Part shown: positions 60,433 to 64,000 of the stretch, piece by piece | Position numbering within the stretch: position 1 is the stretch's first letter | Layout of the letters: each line of letters starts with the position of its first letter | Program-made: the position numbers and the translations under genes | The notes under the pieces: generated by a model | What the model saw: only the letters and a program-made list of their open reading frames with translations | Database searches by the model: none | Told to the model about the DNA's origin: nothing | Assembly: GCA_048265185.1 (NCBI GenBank) | Contig: JBLXBZ010000001.1 | Location: 248,001-312,000 of the forward strand | Direction of reading: 5' to 3' | Source: JBLXBZ01 sp048265185 | Lineage (GTDB): Bacteria; Pseudomonadota; Alphaproteobacteria; Rhizobiales; Stappiaceae | DNA length: 64,000 nt

Positions 60433-61815
60433 GTGGTGATGCGTATTCTGACTTGTGTGGCGATCATAGCCCCTCTTTCTCTGGGCGGGGCGGTGAGTGC
60501 TCAAGCGCAATCGATCTCTGAAGCTCTTTCGCAAGCTTACTCGGAAAACCCGACCTTGAATGCGGCGCGGGCGGAGTTACGCTCCGTCGATGAGCAAGTG
60601 CCACAAGCGCTCGCCGGCTGGCGTCCTCAGATTTTTGGCACTATCGACGTTGGATCTGTGGCCTCGGAAAGCCGTTATAAAAGCGGATTGAAGCAATCGA
60701 ATTATCGTAATACGGCCACGTTGGGTCTGTCGGTTCAGCAAGCGATTTTTCGCGGGTTTCGCACTGTTAACTCCACGCGCCAAGCCGAAGCGATTGTTCG
60801 CTCGCAGCGTGAGAGCCTTCGCGCCACCGAACAGAACGTGATGTATAACGCCGCTCAGGCTTATATGGATGTGATACGGGATACGGCGATCGTGTCTTTG
60901 CGTCGGAGCAACCTGAAGTTTTTGGCGGAGCAGGTTCGCGCCGCTAAAGATCGTTTCGATGTGGGTGAGGGAACACGTACGGATGTCTCGCAAGCGGATG
61001 CGCGCTATGCCGAGGCTCAAGCCGACCTGAACGCCGCCCTCGCAAACGTGAACACCAGCCGCGCTGTTTATCGTCAGGTGATTGGCTCCGATCCGAAAAA
61101 GCTTGTCCCCACGACTGATATTTATCGTCTTTTGCCCAAATCCGTTGATGTGGCCATGGGGCTTGGGGCTAAGCAACATCCTTCGATTTTGTCGGCCCAG
61201 CACCTTGTGGACGCCGCTTTATTTAATGTTAAAACGATTGAGGGCGAACTGTTGCCGTCGGTGACGTTGGAGGGCAATGTTCAGCGCCAGTACAATCCGT
61301 CAAGTAGCACGTCCATGGATTACGCTGATTCCGCCAGTATCTTCGGGCGGGTTTCAATTCCTATATACCAAGGCGGGCAAGTATCTTCGCGTGTTCGCCA
61401 GGCGAAAGAAGATATGGGGCAAGCCCAGGTTCAGATAGATGTGGCGCGGGATCAAATTCGGGCGACAATTGTTTCCGCCTGGGGGCAATATCAAGCGTCA
61501 GAAGCTTCTATTGTGGCGGCGAACTCAGCGGTGAAAGCGAACCAGTTGGCGTTGGACGGCGTGATCGAAGAGCAGCGGGTAGGGCAGCGGACAACGCTTG
61601 ACGTGTTGAACGCGCAGCTTGAGCTTGTTGATAGTCGCGTGGAGCTCGTGTCGGCGCAGAGAAACAGGGCTGTGGCAGCTTACGCGCTTGTGTCTGCGGT
61701 TGGACAGTTAAACGCGCAGAACCTGAATTTACGAGTTGCGGCGTATAAGCCTAAAGAGCACTACGAAAAAGTGCGTGACAGCTGGTTTGGTCTACGTACG
61801 CCAGATGGCAGATGA
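60433..61815 (+). CDS. tolC: TolC family outer-membrane efflux/secretion protein
   Basis: The 460-residue product has a signal peptide (LTCVAIIAPLSLGGAVSAQA, cleavage after AQA). Two homologous outer-membrane-factor repeats follow, beginning SISEALSQAYSENPTLNAARAEL and near residue 240. TLGLSVQQAIFRGFRT and the mirrored ASIFGRVSIPIYQGG are the beta-barrel strands; long helices form the periplasmic tunnel (EEQRVGQRTTLDVLNAQLEL). The start is GTG 60433 with GAGG 7 nt before it. No pump genes are adjacent, so it probably serves several inner-membrane partners. A hairpin with arms TGACGC/GCGTCA begins at the stop codon but lacks a T run. Confidence 0.95.
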   Translation: MVMRILTCVAIIAPLSLGGAVSAQAQSISEALSQAYSENPTLNAARAELRSVDEQVPQALAGWRPQIFGTIDVGSVASESRYKSGLKQSNYRNTATLGLSVQQAIFRGFRTVNSTRQAEAIVRSQRESLRATEQNVMYNAAQAYMDVIRDTAIVSLRRSNLKFLAEQVRAAKDRFDVGEGTRTDVSQADARYAEAQADLNAALANVNTSRAVYRQVIGSDPKKLVPTTDIYRLLPKSVDVAMGLGAKQHPSILSAQHLVDAALFNVKTIEGELLPSVTLEGNVQRQYNPSSSTSMDYADSASIFGRVSIPIYQGGQVSSRVRQAKEDMGQAQVQIDVARDQIRATIVSAWGQYQASEASIVAANSAVKANQLALDGVIEEQRVGQRTTLDVLNAQLELVDSRVELVSAQRNRAVAAYALVSAVGQLNAQNLNLRVAAYKPKEHYEKVRDSWFGLRTPDGR

Positions 61816-62013
61816 CGCCTCTTCGTGGGGAAGCGCGTCAAAGCTCTGCTGTGAAATGAAACTGTAGATTAATAGGCGTGACGCGGTCGGTAGTGTGAAA
61901 TCAATGTCTCATCCGGCTTCCCCAATTTAAGAAAGTCGCGTTATATTTGTCAGGCGATTCGTAGGTGAGGCAACCTATGATCAGGCAAGTTGCACGATTC
62001 GTTGGGGGATATA

Positions 62014-62685
62014 ATGGCCAAAGCCAATCAGGCTCAGGAGCCGTCGATGGAAGATATTCTGGCTTCGATACGCCGAATTATTTCTGACGACGAAGCGCCT
62101 CAAGCCAATGCAGCGAATGAGGTTGAGGAAGGTGCGCCTGTGACGGAAACATCTGACGAACCGATGTCGCAAGATGATCTTGATAAGTTGTTTGATAGCG
62201 ATGATTCAACGTCTGAAGCGGTTGTTGGAGAAGACGCGTTTGAAGATGACGTGCTTGAGTTAACCGATGAGCTGGCTGTTGAGGACGACCTTTCTAACGA
62301 CGCGTTAGAGCTGGTGGAAGGTCTCGCCAACGATAGCAATGACGTCGCGTTTGTTGAAGATGACGAGACGGACGGCTTTGAACAGGCCGATAGCGGCGAA
62401 AAAGATTTTGATCTTGACGCGATGGCTGACAAACTTACGCAAAAGGCGACAAGCGATCTGTCTGGAAAAATGGATCATCTGTTATCTCAAAACACCGACG
62501 ACGTTGTGCATTCCGCCTTTGAAAATCTTTCGCATACGATTTTAGCCAATAACGCCCGCACCCTTGAAGACTTGGTCGAGGAAATGTTGAGGCCGATGCT
62601 AAAGACTTGGCTGGACCATAATTTGCCGACGCTCGTTGAGCGTCTGGTTCGTCAGGAAATTGAGCGAGTCTCTAGAGGGCGCTAA
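62014..62685 (+). CDS. popZ: Pole-organizing protein PopZ (DUF2497 family)
   Basis: This polar scaffold of alphaproteobacteria anchors the chromosome origin via ParB and recruits cell-cycle regulators. From ATG 62014 it has 223 residues; GGGGGAT lies just upstream. The conserved N-terminal helix EPSMEDILASIRRIISDDE binds client proteins. The middle is a long acidic disordered region (Asp/Glu/Ser-rich, about 25-140). The C-terminal helices that form the oligomer are LEDLVEEMLRPMLKTWLDHN and LPTLVERLVRQEIERVSRG. The position just upstream of valS is the standard one for this family. Confidence 0.94.
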   Translation: MAKANQAQEPSMEDILASIRRIISDDEAPQANAANEVEEGAPVTETSDEPMSQDDLDKLFDSDDSTSEAVVGEDAFEDDVLELTDELAVEDDLSNDALELVEGLANDSNDVAFVEDDETDGFEQADSGEKDFDLDAMADKLTQKATSDLSGKMDHLLSQNTDDVVHSAFENLSHTILANNARTLEDLVEEMLRPMLKTWLDHNLPTLVERLVRQEIERVSRGR

Positions 62686-62733
62686 AACCGTTGGTGAATT
62701 GAGGCTCTTGATATTCAAATATATTCAATCCTC

Positions 62734-62759
62734 AACGCCGCCCGCATGGCGGCGTTTTT
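62734..62759 (+). terminator. Rho-independent terminator after popZ
   Basis: A perfect 9-bp stem AACGCCGCC / GGCGGCGTT with a 5-nt loop runs into a T run (TTTTT), about 50 bp after the popZ stop and 100 bp before valS. Confidence 0.88.
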
Positions 62760-62858
62760 GTTAAAATACCCGGTTTGCAGCCTTTCAGGCGCAGCTTGAC
62801 TTGCTCGCCCGCATCCGATTTACAACGTAAGTTGACAACGACAGGCTCGAGATACTCC

Positions 62859-64000
62859 ATGCTGGACAAAACATATGAGGCGTCGGCCGTTGAGCCGCGG
62901 ATTTTTGAAACCTGGGAGACCTCCGGGGCGTTTAAGGCTGGCGCAGGCGCCGCTCCCGGCGCAGCGTCTTATTCCATCGTGATACCGCCGCCGAATGTGA
63001 CGGGTTCATTGCATATGGGGCATGCTTTGAACAATACGCTGCAGGATATTCTCGTACGTTTCGAGCGTATGCGCGGGCGCGATGTTTTATGGCAACCCGG
63101 CATGGATCATGCGGGAATCGCGACGCAAATGGTTGTGGAGCGCCAGCTTCAGGAGCGCGGCGAACCTGGCCGTCGTGATATGGGGCGCGAAGCCTTTATT
63201 GAACGGATCTGGAACTGGAAAGCTGAATCCGGCGGTATGATCTTCAATCAGTTGAAACGTCTTGGAGCGTCTTGCGACTGGTCCCGTGAGCGTTTCACAA
63301 TGGACGAAGGCCTGTCGAAAGCGGTTCTCGAAGTTTTTGTGTCTCTCTACAAGGAAGGCTTGATTTACAAGGATAAGCGCCTTGTGAACTGGGACCCTAA
63401 GCTGCTGACCGCGATTTCTGATCTTGAAGTGCAGCCGGTCGAAGCTCGGGGGCATTTATGGCATTTTCGTTATCCACTTGAAAATGGGGAAACCTATCAG
63501 GCGCCGATTGCCTGGAGTGAAGACGGGGAGCCGACGGAGTTTGAGACGCGTGATTATATTATTGTCGCCACCACCCGTCCGGAAACCATGTTGGGGGACA
63601 CCGCCGTCGCTGTAAATGGCGCGGACCCCAAATATCAGGCGCTGGTCGGCAAGAATGTGATTTTGCCACTTGTTGGGCGCCGGATTCCAATTGTGGCGGA
63701 TGATTATGCGGACCCTGACGCTGGTTCGGGCGCTGTTAAAATCACGCCGGCGCATGACTTCAATGATTTTGAAGTTGGTCGTCGTCATGACCTGCCCATG
63801 ATCTCTGTTCTTGATCGTGAAGCGAAGGTTGTCCTTAAGGAAAACGAGGCGTTTTTCGCCGAGGTTCCCGCCAGTGAGATGCTTGACGAAACCGTCGCGG
63901 CTCTGGATGGAGTGGAGCGTTTCGCCGCCCGCAAGGCTTTGGTGGCGATGATGGAGGACGCCGGTCTCCTGGACCATATTGAAGATCATATTCACATGGT
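62859..64000 (+). CDS. valS: Valyl-tRNA synthetase (3' truncated by window end)
   Basis: The frame is open from ATG 62859 to the last base, giving 380 codons of a protein normally of about 900 residues or more. The N-terminus LDKTYEASAVEPRIFETWE, the HIGH region PPPNVTGSLHMGHALNNTLQ, MDHAGIATQMVVERQL and the start of the editing domain (DYIIVATTRPETMLGDTAVAV, GSGAVKITPAHDFNDFEVGR) identify ValS. KMSKS and the anticodon domain lie beyond the window. It is class I and cytoplasmic. No frameshift is seen in the visible part. Confidence 0.97.
   Translation, partial: MLDKTYEASAVEPRIFETWETSGAFKAGAGAAPGAASYSIVIPPPNVTGSLHMGHALNNTLQDILVRFERMRGRDVLWQPGMDHAGIATQMVVERQLQERGEPGRRDMGREAFIERIWNWKAESGGMIFNQLKRLGASCDWSRERFTMDEGLSKAVLEVFVSLYKEGLIYKDKRLVNWDPKLLTAISDLEVQPVEARGHLWHFRYPLENGETYQAPIAWSEDGEPTEFETRDYIIVATTRPETMLGDTAVAVNGADPKYQALVGKNVILPLVGRRIPIVADDYADPDAGSGAVKITPAHDFNDFEVGRRHDLPMISVLDREAKVVLKENEAFFAEVPASEMLDETVAALDGVERFAARKALVAMMEDAGLLDHIEDHIHM

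Noticed and set aside
1..64000. CRISPR arrays, insertion sequences or prophage genes
   Set aside because: No regularly spaced repeats, transposase, integrase or phage structural genes were recognised anywhere in the window.

Overview
The window reads as one chromosomal segment of an alphaproteobacterium, most likely of the Hyphomicrobiales (Rhizobiales) type. This rests on gene content and order, not on a marker phylogeny. The supporting features are recG facing sdhE-mfd; a pyruvate dehydrogenase operon whose E1 beta subunit carries its own lipoyl domain; erpA-xth; dgt-argS-SPOR protein-nagZ-scpA-scpB; tatABC-serS-surE-pcm-NlpD-like protein; a DUF815 ATPase next to yajC-secD-secF; and pcm-tolC-popZ-valS. 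Base composition looks moderately GC-rich, with a few visibly A/T-richer patches.

Layout. 1-7.2 kb: the end of a DUF502 membrane protein gene, recG, sdhE, mfd and ftsB. 7.4-15.9 kb: pyruvate dehydrogenase and lipoate genes (pdhA, pdhB, pdhC, lpd, lipA, coq10), interrupted by a family 17 glycosyltransferase gene and two small YeaQ-type membrane proteins. 15.9-19.5 kb, minus strand: a secreted hypothetical protein and a tightly coupled erpA-xth-DSD1-pncC run. 19.7-35.5 kb: a long plus-strand housekeeping stretch from dgt to the NlpD-like amidase activator. 35.5-43 kb: DUF815 ATPase, yajC-secDF, the Mth938-like and phytoene-synthase-like pair, a cupin and trmFO. 43-46.6 kb: a small accessory block with a PepSY membrane protein, a DUF2946-like protein, an HTH regulator and a protein phosphatase.

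The least ordinary part is 46.7-58.8 kb. It holds (a) a branched-chain-type ABC transporter (livH, livM, binding protein, livG, livF) followed on the same strand by a UPF0261 gene and a PEP_hydrolase-type TIM-barrel gene, which together are the split form of the plant Tm-1 protein. Upstream lies a regulator in which the same TIM barrel is fused to a degenerate sigma-54-type AAA+ domain and a Fis HTH. A third, shortened barrel-like protein is encoded between them. I read this as a self-contained uptake, catabolism and sensing system for an unidentified small molecule. It also holds (b) a two-gene unit of a LuxI-fold acyltransferase and a vanillyl-alcohol-oxidase-family flavoenzyme, behind an A/T-rich leader with a 14-bp perfect palindrome. 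This could make an oxidised N-acyl amino acid.

58.8-64 kb returns to core genes: tRNA-Gln(CTG), a second isoaspartyl-methyltransferase-like protein, tolC, popZ and the first 380 codons of valS. All functions are inferred from protein motifs and gene order. No database search was run.
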